A DNA stretch of 64,000 bases from Staphylococcus rostri (lineage in GTDB: Bacteria > Bacillota > Bacilli > Staphylococcales > Staphylococcaceae): NCBI RefSeq assembly GCF_002902145.1, contig NZ_PPRF01000032.1, positions 27,116-91,115 on the forward strand, given 5' to 3'. Position numbers and translations under genes: made by a program. Numbering within the stretch: the stretch's first letter is position 1; each line of letters opens with the position of its first letter. Positions 19,002-29,329 of the stretch are shown here, piece by piece. The notes under the pieces were generated by a model. It had not been told where the DNA came from. It was given only the letters and a program-made list of their open reading frames with translations, and did not search any database.

Positions 19002-21205
19002 CGGAGAAGAAAGCGGCTTCTAATGGTTCTAAGAAGAAGTCCGGTCAAAAAAAGAATAGAAATATTAAGCGCACACTGATAAAAGTGTTCAGCTTTTGTG
19101 TATTAGCTTTTGTCATTTTAGCATTACTTGGTGTGTTACTTTTCGCTTATTATGCATGGAAAGCGCCAGCATTTAATGAAGCGAAGTTACAAGACCCAAG
19201 TCCAGCTAAAATTTACGACCAAAATGATACACTCGTCAAAACGCTTGATAATGGTGCAAGACGTGAACACGTTGATTTGAAAGATGTTCCAGATCAATTG
19301 AAAGACGCGGTACTTGCGACAGAAGACAACCGTTTCTATGATCACGGTGCTTTAGACTATAAACGTCTATTCGGCGCAGTCATTAAAAACGTAACGGGTG
19401 GCTTTGGTTCACAGGGTGCATCTACCCTAACCCAACAAGTAGTTAAGCGAACATTTTTAACAGATCAGAAGTCGATTGAGCGTAAAGCGCAAGAAGCTTA
19501 CTTATCTTATCGCCTTGAACAAGAGTATTCGAAAGACGAAATCTTCCAAATGTATTTGAACAAGATTTACTACTCTGATGGTGTCTATGGGGTAAAAGCG
19601 GCTGCTAAGTATTATTTCGATAAAGATTTAAAAGACTTAAACTTAGCAGAAACAGCATATCTTGCAGGTTTACCACAAGTACCGAATACTTATAACATCT
19701 ATGATAATCCCGAAGAAGCAGAGAAACGTAAAGATACAGTACTCTACTTGATGGCTTATCATGATCGTATTACTGAGCAACAAAAGAAAGAAGCACAAGA
19801 TACGCCAATCACTGCGAACTTAGTTGATCGTTCAGCTGAAGATCGTGAAATCAAACCAGATGATAGTTCACAACAGTATGATTCATATCTAAACTTTGTG
19901 AAACAAGAATTGATGAACAACGAGCAGTTCAAAGGACGCAACTTGTCGGATATTCTAAACAGTGGTATTAAGATTTACACTTACATGGACAAAGACGTTC
20001 AAACTGTCTTACAAAGTCGTATTGATAACGGTGGCTACTACAAGAATGATGAACAACAAGTTGGTGCGACAATCGTTGACAGCCAAACAGGTGCGTTAAC
20101 GGCAATTTCTGGTGGCAGAAACTACAAAGACGTCGTTCAACGTAACCAAGCAACGGATGTACATCCAACTGGTTCGACATTGAAACCATTCTTAGCGTAT
20201 GCCCCTGCGATTGAAAACTTGCAATGGGCAACGAACCACTCGATTCAGGACGAATCTGCATACTATCTTGATGGTGGCACATTCCGAAACTACGATGGTA
20301 GAGGTCATGGTGTTGTAACGATTTACGACGCGTTACGTCAAAGTTTCAACATCCCAGCGCTAAAAACATGGCAAACAGTTAAAGAACAAGCAGGTGAAAA
20401 TGCACCGACAGACTTTGCAGCAAAAGTCGGCTTAGAATATGAGAATACAAATATTGGACCTTCTGAAGTATTGGGTGGTTCATCATCTGAGTTCTCCCCT
20501 GTTCAGTTAGCATCTGCATATGCATCATTTGCAAACGGTGGTACGTACAATAAAGCACACTCTATTAAAAAAGTTGTTGAAGCAAATGGCAACACGATTG
20601 AGTTTGAACACACGAGCCATCAAGCAATGAATGACTATACAGCATATATGATTACGCAAATCCTTAAAGGTACATTTGATACGTATGGTTCAGCTTACGG
20701 TAACGGTGTACCAGGCGTAAACGTTGCGGCGAAAACAGGTACAGGTACGTATGGTGATCAAACTTACCAAGAGTATAGCTTACCTGATTCAGCAGCGAAA
20801 GACGTTTGGATTTCGGGTTACTCACCGCGCTACACAATGTCAATCTGGATGGGCTTCGGCAAAGTAAAACTTTACGGTGAAAACTCATTCATTGGTAGTG
20901 GCGAACAAAAATTACCACAATATCTATTTAGAGATGTAATGGGTGATATTAACCCACAAGATGGTACAGACTTTGACCGCCCTGCTTCTGTTGGTGGTAG
21001 TGGTCGTAGCTTATATGTTGCACAAGCCCCAGACGGTAATGTAACAAGTAACTTTACAGAATCAAGTGGTGGCTCAAATAGCAACTCTAACAATAAGCAA
21101 AATGGTCAAAACTTGAATAACGCTAACAGCCAAGGAAATGGTAACAGTAATAGTAACAACAACAATAGGGGTGGCTTTTTCAGCAACCTCTTTGGTAATA
21201 ACTAA
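18998..21205 (+). CDS. pbp2: Penicillin-binding protein 2 (bifunctional, class A)
   Basis: Peptidoglycan glycosyltransferase and transpeptidase at the division site. A basic cytoplasmic tail, one membrane anchor at about 28-50, the GT51 domain ([23 protein letters not shown], near 105-155) and the transpeptidase domain with active Ser in TGSTLKP (about 393), SFN (about 448) and KTGTGTYG (about 580). The last 60 residues are a Ser/Asn/Gly-rich tail. At 735 aa it is slightly longer than in S. aureus because of that tail. Overlaps recU by four bases; terminator follows. Confidence 0.96.
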   Translation: MTEKKAASNGSKKKSGQKKNRNIKRTLIKVFSFCVLAFVILALLGVLLFAYYAWKAPAFNEAKLQDPSPAKIYDQNDTLVKTLDNGARREHVDLKDVPDQLKDAVLATEDNRFYDHGALDYKRLFGAVIKNVTGGFGSQGASTLTQQVVKRTFLTDQKSIERKAQEAYLSYRLEQEYSKDEIFQMYLNKIYYSDGVYGVKAAAKYYFDKDLKDLNLAETAYLAGLPQVPNTYNIYDNPEEAEKRKDTVLYLMAYHDRITEQQKKEAQDTPITANLVDRSAEDREIKPDDSSQQYDSYLNFVKQELMNNEQFKGRNLSDILNSGIKIYTYMDKDVQTVLQSRIDNGGYYKNDEQQVGATIVDSQTGALTAISGGRNYKDVVQRNQATDVHPTGSTLKPFLAYAPAIENLQWATNHSIQDESAYYLDGGTFRNYDGRGHGVVTIYDALRQSFNIPALKTWQTVKEQAGENAPTDFAAKVGLEYENTNIGPSEVLGGSSSEFSPVQLASAYASFANGGTYNKAHSIKKVVEANGNTIEFEHTSHQAMNDYTAYMITQILKGTFDTYGSAYGNGVPGVNVAAKTGTGTYGDQTYQEYSLPDSAAKDVWISGYSPRYTMSIWMGFGKVKLYGENSFIGSGEQKLPQYLFRDVMGDINPQDGTDFDRPASVGGSGRSLYVAQAPDGNVTSNFTESSGGSNSNSNNKQNGQNLNNANSQGNGNSNSNNNNRGGFFSNLFGNN

Positions 21206-21208
21206 ATT

Positions 21209-21249
21209 AAAAGATGGAATGGCAATTAGAATGCTGTTCCATCTTTTTA
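21209..21249 (+). terminator. Terminator after recU-pbp2
   Basis: AAAAGATGGAA(T) and (G)TTCCATCTTTTT pair across a 16-base loop, immediately past the pbp2 stop. Confidence 0.85.
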
Positions 21250-21270
21250 CATTAAGTATGAAAAATTGAT

Positions 21271-21672
21271 TTATAAAGTGTAAAGGGCTTGTTCATATTT
21301 ATTGTCGTCAATTAACATTTTGATTGTTTGTCTGCGATTTTTGTGTTGAAGTCTGTAACTGATTTCTTTGGATCTTTGGATGTTTTGCTCTTTCATATGC
21401 TTAGCGACAACAAGAAATAAAATTTCTAAAGCAAAGCGATATTGATCGAAAACTAACATTAATAATTTGCGAGCTTTCTTTTTATCATAGTGCTTCTGTT
21501 CTTTATACAGTCGAATATGCGTACGAACTAAAATAAATGGAATGGCGAAATATGTGGAGAAAGTGAATCTAACGTTACACTCGTAGGCCCATGCAGCGGT
21601 GAACATTACTGTGGATAAATAATACAATATGATTGTTGCGATAATATAGATAATCAAAAGTGTTTTAACCAT
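21271..21672 (-). CDS. Hypothetical membrane protein
   Basis: Not recognised. A 133-aa protein with two hydrophobic segments at the N-terminus (about residues 5-28 and 35-50) and a basic, helical C-terminal half rich in Lys, Arg and Gln. The start at 21672 is chosen because AAAGGG lies nine bases upstream; the frame could extend twelve codons to a TTG without a site. It lies between pbp2 and ypoC, which adjoin in S. aureus, so it looks like a lineage-specific insertion. Confidence 0.6.
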   Translation of the reverse strand: MVKTLLIIYIIATIILYYLSTVMFTAAWAYECNVRFTFSTYFAIPFILVRTHIRLYKEQKHYDKKKARKLLMLVFDQYRFALEILFLVVAKHMKEQNIQRSKEISYRLQHKNRRQTIKMLIDDNKYEQALYTL

Positions 21673-21786
21673 AGACATCAGCCCTTTCATTGATAAATTA
21701 TCAGTCAATACAATCTTAGTATGATGTTTAGCAACAAATAGTGACTTTAGATATGCATCTAGCCTTATTGAGATGAATCAAAGTGA

Positions 21787-22194
21787 TTATTTAGAGTGTA
21801 TATTTTTTTTGTTAAACCCATAAATAAAAATATCGAATACACTGGCAATTATTAAGGCAAGTGAAACGATAATCAATACTGTAATATACCAAGTAGCCTC
21901 TATCACATCGCTAAATTGTTGGAAGTTAATGACTAAGATGGATACAAATACATTAAAGAAAAGAAAAAGAGATGGAAGCATGTAGCCAATTCGTCTCAAT
22001 ATGACGGAAATGGTACTGTATGTGCTTTTAGCATAATTTTCAATGGCTATTGGTGTGTAATATAAAAAAACACCTAACATTGCGACAGAAAAGTTATGGG
22101 TTTTAACGATGGCAAGAATATTTGCGAAAGCGGCGGTTGAAAAATACATCGACCTGATACAATAAATTTTGGTTAGGCTTTTATGATTTTGCAT
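21787..22194 (-). CDS. Hypothetical membrane protein
   Basis: Not recognised. A 135-aa hydrophobic protein with about four membrane segments (near 18-32, 37-55, 70-90 and 105-127), ending in a Lys/Asn-rich tail. No convincing ribosome-binding site before the ATG. It lies 114 bp upstream of another unknown membrane-protein gene on the same strand, and the pair interrupts the otherwise conserved pbp2-ypoC neighbourhood. Confidence 0.55.
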   Translation of the reverse strand: MQNHKSLTKIYCIRSMYFSTAAFANILAIVKTHNFSVAMLGVFLYYTPIAIENYAKSTYSTISVILRRIGYMLPSLFLFFNVFVSILVINFQQFSDVIEATWYITVLIIVSLALIIASVFDIFIYGFNKKNIHSK

Positions 22195-22379
22195 GTGAAT
22201 ATCATTGTACTCTTATGTAATGTCTGTATCTATGTAGCATAAAAATAAATGATTAACGACTCCTTTCTTTTATAATACGAAGATGCTAAGTCATGCTACA
22301 TTGAATTTTCTGATAACTACGTTAACTATAACATGAAATGAAATGTATGTATATAAGTAAATTAAATATTAATTGGAAT

Positions 22380-22426
22380 TAAAAACCACTCATATAGGGA
22401 TTTACCTTTATGAGTGGTTTTTTGCA
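22380..22426 (-). terminator. Terminator overlapping the 3' end of ypoC
   Basis: AAAAACCACTCATA and TATGAGTGGTTTTT form a long stem on the minus strand. The last codons and stop of ypoC (TCATAA) lie inside the 5' arm. Confidence 0.85.
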
Positions 22427-22731
22427 CGATAAGCGGCATTCATTTTAACGAGCTCGCTTTTTAATGTCTTCATTTGTTGGTAGCCCATATAATGATGCTT
22501 ACGTTCTTCAATATAGTCCAGACGTTCATCAAAATTAAATGGCACAATTGGTAATGACGTTAGCTGAACACCTGACAAATCCTGAATGTGATTAATCGTA
22601 CAGAAATATTCAAGTAAGCACGTATAATATTGGTCAAGTAGTTCAATGCTTTCAGGTTTGCCAATTTTACGTGCTTTTGCAAGCGGGTCTAAATGTGCTT
22701 CTAAATCTGTCATTGTTGTTAAAATGGTCAT
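22408..22731 (-). CDS. ypoC: YpoC family protein
   Basis: A 107-aa protein of the YpoC family, found downstream of nth in Bacillus and Staphylococcus; function unknown. The LPFNFDERLDYIEER-like segment (here PIVPFNFDERLDYIEERKHH) is the family hallmark. Its ATG overlaps the nth stop (ATGA), so translation is coupled. The transcription terminator begins within its final codons. Confidence 0.82.
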   Translation of the reverse strand: MTILTTMTDLEAHLDPLAKARKIGKPESIELLDQYYTCLLEYFCTINHIQDLSGVQLTSLPIVPFNFDERLDYIEERKHHYMGYQQMKTLKSELVKMNAAYRAKNHS

Positions 22732-23402
22732 TGTGCTGTCGCCCCTTCCAATCTTAGTGCAGCACGATGACGTTTTTGTCCTTCACGGCAATCGGCAAAC
22801 AGTGGGCATGCGTCACATTTTGGCTTTTTAGCAAGGCAATGATAACGACCAAAGAAAATAAGTTGGTGATGGCTTTGCGTCCAACGTGATTTCGGGATAA
22901 TGGATGTTAATTTGCGCTCTACTTCTGCCACACTGTCTTTCCAACGACAAATTCCGAGACGCTTTGACACACGCTCAACATGCGTATCGACAGCAAGTGC
23001 AGGTTCACCGAATGCAACACTCATCACAACATTTGCGGTTTTTTGCCCAACTCCTGCAAGTCCAACTAATTGCTTATGCGTGTTTGGGACTTGTCCATCG
23101 TATTGGTCGATCAGTGATTGGCACAGTTTTTGAATATTTTTCGCTTTGTTACGATAAAGTCCAATTGAGCGAATATCGTTTTGTAGTTCTTCTAAAGGGA
23201 CGGCTAAATAATCTTCAGGCGTATGATATTTTTGAAATAATGATTTTGTCACTTTATTAACGGTATTGTCTGTACATTGTGCAGAAAGTAAGACCGCAAT
23301 AGTAAGTTCAAATGGGTTTTTATGAACTAATTCACATTCAGCATCTGGAAACATTTCATCAATAACATCAATCATTTCCAATGCTTTTTTCTTACTTATC
23401 AA
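22728..23402 (-). CDS. nth: Endonuclease III
   Basis: Bifunctional DNA glycosylase/AP lyase removing oxidised pyrimidines. The helix-hairpin-helix with catalytic Lys is in LVGLAGVGQKTANVV, the catalytic Asp in ALAVDTHVERVSKR, and the [4Fe-4S] cluster ligands in CLAKKPKCDACPLFADC. At 224 aa the protein is of usual length. It overlaps dnaD by 11 bp and ypoC by 4 bp: a tight dnaD-nth-ypoC operon. Confidence 0.96.
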   Translation of the reverse strand: MISKKKALEMIDVIDEMFPDAECELVHKNPFELTIAVLLSAQCTDNTVNKVTKSLFQKYHTPEDYLAVPLEELQNDIRSIGLYRNKAKNIQKLCQSLIDQYDGQVPNTHKQLVGLAGVGQKTANVVMSVAFGEPALAVDTHVERVSKRLGICRWKDSVAEVERKLTSIIPKSRWTQSHHQLIFFGRYHCLAKKPKCDACPLFADCREGQKRHRAALRLEGATAQ

Positions 23403-24081
23403 ATGGGTTCTCTCCTTTCAACCAATCAAATTTTGGAAAGTTTTCGATTTTCTTAACAGTTGGTTGTTGTTTATTAAATTTCGTACGTATCGGTTTCGCA
23501 TCAGTGACAGTGCGTACATGATTTTTTTCCCAGTTTAACAAAATGCGATCAACATATTTAAGACTTGATTTATCGTGTGCGAGTGCTTCATCAACGGCCG
23601 CATTGATAATCGTTATATCGTATTTATTGACATCGAGCCATTGATTGATCGTTTCAATTTCTAATGGAGATAATGAACGACCAAATCCATTTTCGATTTT
23701 TTGGAAAAGTGTTTTAAATGCTTGTGCTTTATCCATTTTTTGCATATTTGAATCAATCGTTATAAAAATCTGGCTTAACTGTTCGAAAAAACCATCTAAA
23801 TTAATATATTCACTTAACTTACCTTCTGAATTTTTTTCAACATGCATTTCTAATAATCCGAGCTGAATGAGTTTTTGAATCGTCATTGTCACTTCAGATT
23901 CTTGCATTGTTGACCCTTTTTGTAATGTTTCAATTGAAGGCTGTTCATGACTTGTTTCATACGCGTACAATATCTTCATGAGTATGACTAAGTCGGATTC
24001 ATTAAGACCTAACTCGCTGTAGTGTTCTAGTAATTCATAGCGACATACAAAAGGTCGTGTTTGCAATTCATAGCTATTCAA
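23392..24081 (-). CDS. dnaD: Primosomal protein DnaD
   Basis: Replication initiation and restart protein that works with DnaA/PriA and DnaB to load helicase. The 229-aa product has the N-terminal winged-helix oligomerisation domain (residues 1-125) and the C-terminal DnaD/DnaB_2 domain with FGRSLSPLEIETINQWL and the DNA-binding YVDRILLNWEKNHV segment. First gene of the operon with nth and ypoC, separated from asnS by a terminator. Confidence 0.94.
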   Translation of the reverse strand: MNSYELQTRPFVCRYELLEHYSELGLNESDLVILMKILYAYETSHEQPSIETLQKGSTMQESEVTMTIQKLIQLGLLEMHVEKNSEGKLSEYINLDGFFEQLSQIFITIDSNMQKMDKAQAFKTLFQKIENGFGRSLSPLEIETINQWLDVNKYDITIINAAVDEALAHDKSSLKYVDRILLNWEKNHVRTVTDAKPIRTKFNKQQPTVKKIENFPKFDWLKGENPFDK

Positions 24082-24171
24082 AATATCACCTTCTCACATC
24101 AGTAGTGCATTAATATCATAACGCATTTAGTCATTAGTTAGTAGCATTTGATTTACAAAAAATTAAAAATG

Positions 24172-24220
24172 TAAAACCCATTGAAAGTTGCGAGTAAATC
24201 AACTTTCAATGGGCTGTTAT
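24172..24220 (-). terminator. Terminator after asnS
   Basis: CCCATTGAAAGTTG and CAACTTTCAATGGG are perfect 14-base arms around a nine-base loop, followed on the minus strand by TTTTACATTTTT. Confidence 0.85.
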
Positions 24221-24235
24221 AAAGCGTCGAGTATA

Positions 24236-25528
24236 TTATGGATAAAGTCTATTTAATAAACGTGGGAATGGTGATGTTTCACGTACGTGTTCCACACCAG
24301 AAATCCATGCAACGGTACGCTCTAATCCTAAACCAAAACCACTATGTGGCACGCTACCATACTTACGTAAATCTAAATAGTATTGATAGCTTTCAGGATC
24401 TAATTGGTGTGCATCAATGCGTGATTCTAAAAGTTCTAAATCATTAATACGTTCTGAACCACCAATGATTTCACCATAGCCTTCAGGTGCAATCAAGTCT
24501 GCACATAATACAGTTTCTTCATTTTCAGGGTTTGGTTGCATATAGAATGGTTTAATTTTTGTTGGATAGTTGACGATAAATACTGGTAAATCATAATGAT
24601 TGGCAATTGCCGTTTCATGTGGTGCACCAAAGTCATCGCCCCACTCAATATCATCAAAACCAGCTTCATGTAAAAATGTAATCGCATCATCATATGAAAT
24701 GCGTGGGAATGGTGCCACCACTTTTTCAAGTTTTGATGTGTCGCGATCTAACATTTTTAATTCAAGTGCACAGTTTTTAAGAACAGATTGCACAACAAAT
24801 GCGACATATTCTTCTTGCACTTTTAAGCTTTCTTCATGGTTTGTGAACGCCATTTCTGGTTCAATCATCCAGAATTCGATTAAATGACGACGTGTTTTAG
24901 ATTTTTCAGCACGGAATGTTGGACCGAATGAGAACACTTTACCGTGCGCCATTGCAGCTGCTTCCATATATAATTGACCACTTTGAGATAAAAATGCATC
25001 TTCATCAAAATATTTTGTATGGAATAACTCGCTTGTGCCTTCTGGAGCACTTGCTGTTAAGATTGGTGGATCAATTTTAGTAAAGCCGTTGTCATTGAAA
25101 AATTCATAAGTTGCACGAATGATTTCGTTACGAATTTTCATAACTGCGTGTTGTTTTTTAGAACGTAACCATAAATGACGGTGGTCCATTAAGAATTCTG
25201 TTCCGTGATTTTTAGGTGTAATCGGATAGTCATGTGCTTCGTGAATGACTTCGATTGATTTTACTTGCATCTCATAACCTAAGTCTGAACGGTTATCTTC
25301 TGTAATCTCACCTGTGATATAAATAGAAGACTCTTGTGTGAGTGACTTAGCTGTTTTGAAGATGTCTTCTTCAACTTCTGATTTCACAACAACACCTTGC
25401 ATAAAGCCTGTGCCATCACGTAATTGTAGGAATGCAATTTTACCACTAGAGCGCTTATTTGCGAGCCATGCGCCGATTGTTACTTCTTCGCCAATATGAT
25501 TTTTTGCTTCTTTAATTGTTGTTTTCAT
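24236..25528 (-). CDS. asnS: Asparaginyl-tRNA synthetase
   Basis: Charges tRNA-Asn. The 430-aa class II enzyme has the N-terminal OB-fold anticodon-binding domain (about 1-105), motif 2 ([21 protein letters not shown]) and motif 3 ([13 protein letters not shown] near the C-terminus). Length matches family. No T-box leader was recognised upstream. It stands alone between two terminator-like boundaries. Confidence 0.97.
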   Translation of the reverse strand: MKTTIKEAKNHIGEEVTIGAWLANKRSSGKIAFLQLRDGTGFMQGVVVKSEVEEDIFKTAKSLTQESSIYITGEITEDNRSDLGYEMQVKSIEVIHEAHDYPITPKNHGTEFLMDHRHLWLRSKKQHAVMKIRNEIIRATYEFFNDNGFTKIDPPILTASAPEGTSELFHTKYFDEDAFLSQSGQLYMEAAAMAHGKVFSFGPTFRAEKSKTRRHLIEFWMIEPEMAFTNHEESLKVQEEYVAFVVQSVLKNCALELKMLDRDTSKLEKVVAPFPRISYDDAITFLHEAGFDDIEWGDDFGAPHETAIANHYDLPVFIVNYPTKIKPFYMQPNPENEETVLCADLIAPEGYGEIIGGSERINDLELLESRIDAHQLDPESYQYYLDLRKYGSVPHSGFGLGLERTVAWISGVEHVRETSPFPRLLNRLYP

Positions 25529-25612
25529 AACTAATCTCCTAATTTATTTACTGCTATTATTTTAACAAAAGTTAATTATGACTTCTAGCTTATGCATTAG
25601 AAATATCATGGA

Positions 25613-28327
25613 TTAACAAAGATTTTGCTGTTCTGAACCAATTTTATCTAGCTGATTTAAACGTTTTTCAAAATCATCGATATCACCCTGCTGTTGATGA
25701 TAAGATGCTATTGTTTGTTGGAAGAACGGCTTATAGCGACTCGTAATTAAACGGTTATCAAACGAAACGATGATACCTCTATCATTTTCATTTCTTAATA
25801 AACGACCGAGTCCCTGTCTAAAACGTGTTACCGCATCTGGCAAAATATAATCTTTAAAGATATTGGAAAATTCATCTTTTAACAACATCGGTTTAGTCGC
25901 GTGTTGATTCATGAATGGTAGCTTTGCAATCATGACACATTTGACACCACTTGCTTGATAGTTAAAGCCTTCAAAAAATGTACTCGTTCCTAACAATATC
26001 GCTTTTTCGAAATGATTAAACTTTTGAACGATTTTATGGTTTTGACTTTGTTGTTGCGCCAAAATAACATAATCGTCGAATGCGGCTATTTCATTAAGAT
26101 ATTCCATCACTTCATAAAGCATTTGATAATTGGTAAAAAGAATCAGACATTTGCCGTTAATCGTTGTGACATAACGTGTAATATATTCAACAATTGTCTG
26201 TACATATGCTTCGTGATTTTGATAATTGAACGGTTCTATATCAGTCGGTATAAAAATATAACCATTGTCGTAATTCACTGGTTGTGCTTGAATTTGATAT
26301 AGATTAAATGATGTGTCATCTTTAAACCAATTTTTAAACGCTGCAAAGGATTGATTAAACGTTAAAGTTCCCGAAATAAAAGTTAAAGATTTAAACTGTA
26401 GCAGTAATTGCTCAGTAAGTACTGTTTTAACATCTGTTTCTTTAACGTGTAATTTAATTGTTGATTTTTGATCTAAATTTTTGAGTGAGACATAAAATAC
26501 TTTATTGTGTTTCAAACCATCTTCAATCGGTTTCAACTGGGCAGCAATATATAATAATTGCTTTCTCAATGTTTTGACCGTCTTATGTTTAATGTTTTCA
26601 AAGTGCAATAAAGTTTGATGAATTTTTTTAATTAAGCGATGTAAATCCGTTAATAGTGTTTCACTCGATATGTCATAAACATAATATAATTTTGACGACT
26701 CATCATTGTGAATGTGTTCCGACTGAATTTGCTCGAAAAGATGTTCAAAGAAAGCGTCATTCATGTCGTGTATTTCAATAATATCTTGCTTAATCATAAA
26801 GACATTCATCGGCTGAATATCTAAGTTTTCTTTAAGTCGCTGTTGTTCAAGTTCATCAATTTGGGCAAGCAACTTTTCATTTTCAGTTTTTCCAATTAAA
26901 CCGAGCTGATACTTCATGTCGGCATACCCTATTTCGTGTACAGCACAATCTAACGCATAATCCGGAAGACGATGGGCTTCATCAATAATACAATGGTCAA
27001 ATAATTGATAAATCATATTTTCAGATGATGAACGTAAGAGATGGGCATGGTTGGTAATCCCTATTTGAATATTATGTGCGTTCATGCGAATTTGATGATA
27101 ATAATCAATATCTTTACGCATTGGTACGTATGTTTCGATTTTTTGATCTAAATACATTTTGACGCCGCCACGTAGGTTCAATTCATGAATATCGCCAGTA
27201 TTGGTTTCTAATAACCATATCAATAATTGTAACTTAAGTAAGTTTACTTCATAGTTATTCGTTTCATCATTCATGATTTGATGAACGAGCCCGAGTGATA
27301 TGTAATCGCGCTTACTTTTAATAACACATGCGTTAATTTGTGTATTTAGTGCGCGATTAATAAGCGGAATATCTTGTTCTATCAGCTGATATTGTAATAG
27401 CTTCGTGTTCGTTGAAATCATCACATGTTCGCCTGTCTCAATGTAATACATTAAGGCAGCGATAAGATACGCTAGTGATTTTCCACTTCCTGTTTCAGCT
27501 TCAATCAGTGCCGTGTCATTCTGCATCAATTGATTGTATATGACTTCTGCTAAATAGCGTTGATCTTCACGATATTGATAGCCTGCATATGTAATGACTT
27601 GTTCATATAGCTTAGCGAGTCCATCATTAAATGCAATTTGCGGATGATCGAATAAGCTTATCGGTTTGTAGTAAATATCATTAAATTGTGCCAATGTATG
27701 ATGTGCGACATGTGTAGAATCATGTTGTCGAACAAGTTCAAAAAAGTAGTTATCTAGGTGGAACTTAAGATTTTTACTTAAATGATACAGTTGTTTTTTG
27801 CTATCGATTGGTAATGACTCAAATTTAGCAAATGCATGAATCATGATCTTAGCAGTCGTTTTAGCATCTTCATCGGCGCGATGTGCTTGCGCAAGTGGAA
27901 TATCAAGTGCTTGCGCTAATTCACTCAGTTGATAACTTTTTTCTGATGGGAAAGCGATTTTGAAAAGTTCTAACGTATCAATGATTTGTTTCGGTTGAAA
28001 GCTAATTTGGCATCGTTCAAAAGCCACTTTTAAGAAATTGAGATCAAAGTTGACGTTATGTGCTACAAAAATACAGCCTTGTAATTGTTGATAAATCTCA
28101 TCAGCAATTTCATGAAAATAAGGCGCATGTTCGAGCATATCATTTTCAATTGCTGTTAGTGCCTGGATGAATGTCGGAATTTCTTTATCTGTTTTAATCA
28201 TGGAATGGTATGTTTTGACGATTTGATGTTGTTCGACAAAAACGATACCGATTTGAATAATATCGTCTATTTGCGCTTGATTACCCGTTGTTTCTAGGTC
28301 AATAACTGCATATCTTGGGGATTTCAA
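25613..28327 (-). CDS. dinG: DinG family protein with N-terminal DEDD exonuclease
   Basis: A 904-aa protein: residues 1-170 are a DnaQ-like 3'-5' exonuclease (VIDLETTG, HNVNFDLNFL, HRADEDAKTT), the rest a superfamily 2 helicase-like region with Walker A AETGSGKSL near residue 280, DEAH near 449 and a C-terminal QGLGRLLRNEND. The four Cys that hold an iron-sulfur cluster in E. coli DinG are absent, as in other Firmicutes; S. aureus DinG is reported to act mainly as a nuclease. It precedes asnS and follows birA. Confidence 0.92.
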   Translation of the reverse strand: MKSPRYAVIDLETTGNQAQIDDIIQIGIVFVEQHQIVKTYHSMIKTDKEIPTFIQALTAIENDMLEHAPYFHEIADEIYQQLQGCIFVAHNVNFDLNFLKVAFERCQISFQPKQIIDTLELFKIAFPSEKSYQLSELAQALDIPLAQAHRADEDAKTTAKIMIHAFAKFESLPIDSKKQLYHLSKNLKFHLDNYFFELVRQHDSTHVAHHTLAQFNDIYYKPISLFDHPQIAFNDGLAKLYEQVITYAGYQYREDQRYLAEVIYNQLMQNDTALIEAETGSGKSLAYLIAALMYYIETGEHVMISTNTKLLQYQLIEQDIPLINRALNTQINACVIKSKRDYISLGLVHQIMNDETNNYEVNLLKLQLLIWLLETNTGDIHELNLRGGVKMYLDQKIETYVPMRKDIDYYHQIRMNAHNIQIGITNHAHLLRSSSENMIYQLFDHCIIDEAHRLPDYALDCAVHEIGYADMKYQLGLIGKTENEKLLAQIDELEQQRLKENLDIQPMNVFMIKQDIIEIHDMNDAFFEHLFEQIQSEHIHNDESSKLYYVYDISSETLLTDLHRLIKKIHQTLLHFENIKHKTVKTLRKQLLYIAAQLKPIEDGLKHNKVFYVSLKNLDQKSTIKLHVKETDVKTVLTEQLLLQFKSLTFISGTLTFNQSFAAFKNWFKDDTSFNLYQIQAQPVNYDNGYIFIPTDIEPFNYQNHEAYVQTIVEYITRYVTTINGKCLILFTNYQMLYEVMEYLNEIAAFDDYVILAQQQSQNHKIVQKFNHFEKAILLGTSTFFEGFNYQASGVKCVMIAKLPFMNQHATKPMLLKDEFSNIFKDYILPDAVTRFRQGLGRLLRNENDRGIIVSFDNRLITSRYKPFFQQTIASYHQQQGDIDDFEKRLNQLDKIGSEQQNLC

Positions 28328-28354
28328 TGAATTTGACCTCCTTTCTATACAACT

Positions 28355-29329
28355 TTATGGGAGCTCGATATCTGCACTCATCAAGCGATGTAAATTACCT
28401 TGTTCATCGACTACGTGTAAAAAGCCTTCGTCGTCAATTTGAATCACTTTACCGTAAAATTGTTTCTGACCTTCCGTAAAGCGTAAACGACGTTGCCAGA
28501 TGTTTGAAACCGCAATATATTCATCTTTGATACTGCTAAATGGTTCTTCTAAAAATTGTTGGTAACGTTGCTCAATTTGTAAAATCAAGTCATGTAAAAA
28601 TGTATAGCGATCAACTAATGAATCACGATGAAGTCGAATACTTGTTGCCTGGAGTGGTACAGATGTATCAAAATCCTCGAGTTGTTGGTTCACGTTAATG
28701 CCTATACCACATACAACGGCTTCTATGCCATCAGCATTAGCGACCATTTCTGTTAAAAAGCCGCATACTTTGCGGTCGCCAATATAAATATCATTTGGCC
28801 ATTTAACAGCAACTTTTTCATCGACATATTGTTGAATGGTATTACAAATTGCAAGTGAAATGAACAAGTTAAATGTTGTCAGCATGGAAAATGGAATGTT
28901 AGGACGTAATACAAGCGTCATCCAAACCCCTTGCCCTTTTGCAGATTGCCAACGACGTTTAAAACGCCCTTTACCTGCTGTTTGTTCATCACTTAAAATA
29001 AGCATCGTTTCTGCATGATCTACTAAGGCACGTTTGGCGATGTCTTGTGTAGATGTCACAGAATCAAACGTTTGAATTGTTTCGACTAAGTTTTGGTCTT
29101 TTAATAGCCCTTGTAGTATACCTGTATGCCATTCAGTCGGATAAGCATTTAAACGATGCCCTTTATTGTGCACAGAATCAATGGACACGTTTTCTGATTT
29201 TAATTGATCTATCACTTTTTTAACGCTCATACGTGAAATATTGAGGCGTTCAGCAATCGCTTGTCCTGAAAGATAGTTTGGTTGTGCTTCAGTTAACAAA
29301 GCAAGTATGTTATCACGGTATTTCGACAT
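28355..29329 (-). CDS. birA: Biotin-protein ligase / biotin repressor BirA
   Basis: Attaches biotin to carboxylases and represses biotin genes. An N-terminal helix-turn-helix (about 1-60, with LSGQAIAERLNISRMSVKK) shows it is the bifunctional class. The ligase part carries GKGRFKRRWQS (biotinyl-AMP loop), KWPNDIYIGDRKVCG and a C-terminal SH3-like domain. The start overlaps cca by 17 bp and dinG follows after 27 bp, so bshA-cca-birA-dinG are probably one transcript. Confidence 0.95.
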   Translation of the reverse strand: MSKYRDNILALLTEAQPNYLSGQAIAERLNISRMSVKKVIDQLKSENVSIDSVHNKGHRLNAYPTEWHTGILQGLLKDQNLVETIQTFDSVTSTQDIAKRALVDHAETMLILSDEQTAGKGRFKRRWQSAKGQGVWMTLVLRPNIPFSMLTTFNLFISLAICNTIQQYVDEKVAVKWPNDIYIGDRKVCGFLTEMVANADGIEAVVCGIGINVNQQLEDFDTSVPLQATSIRLHRDSLVDRYTFLHDLILQIEQRYQQFLEEPFSSIKDEYIAVSNIWQRRLRFTEGQKQFYGKVIQIDDEGFLHVVDEQGNLHRLMSADIELP

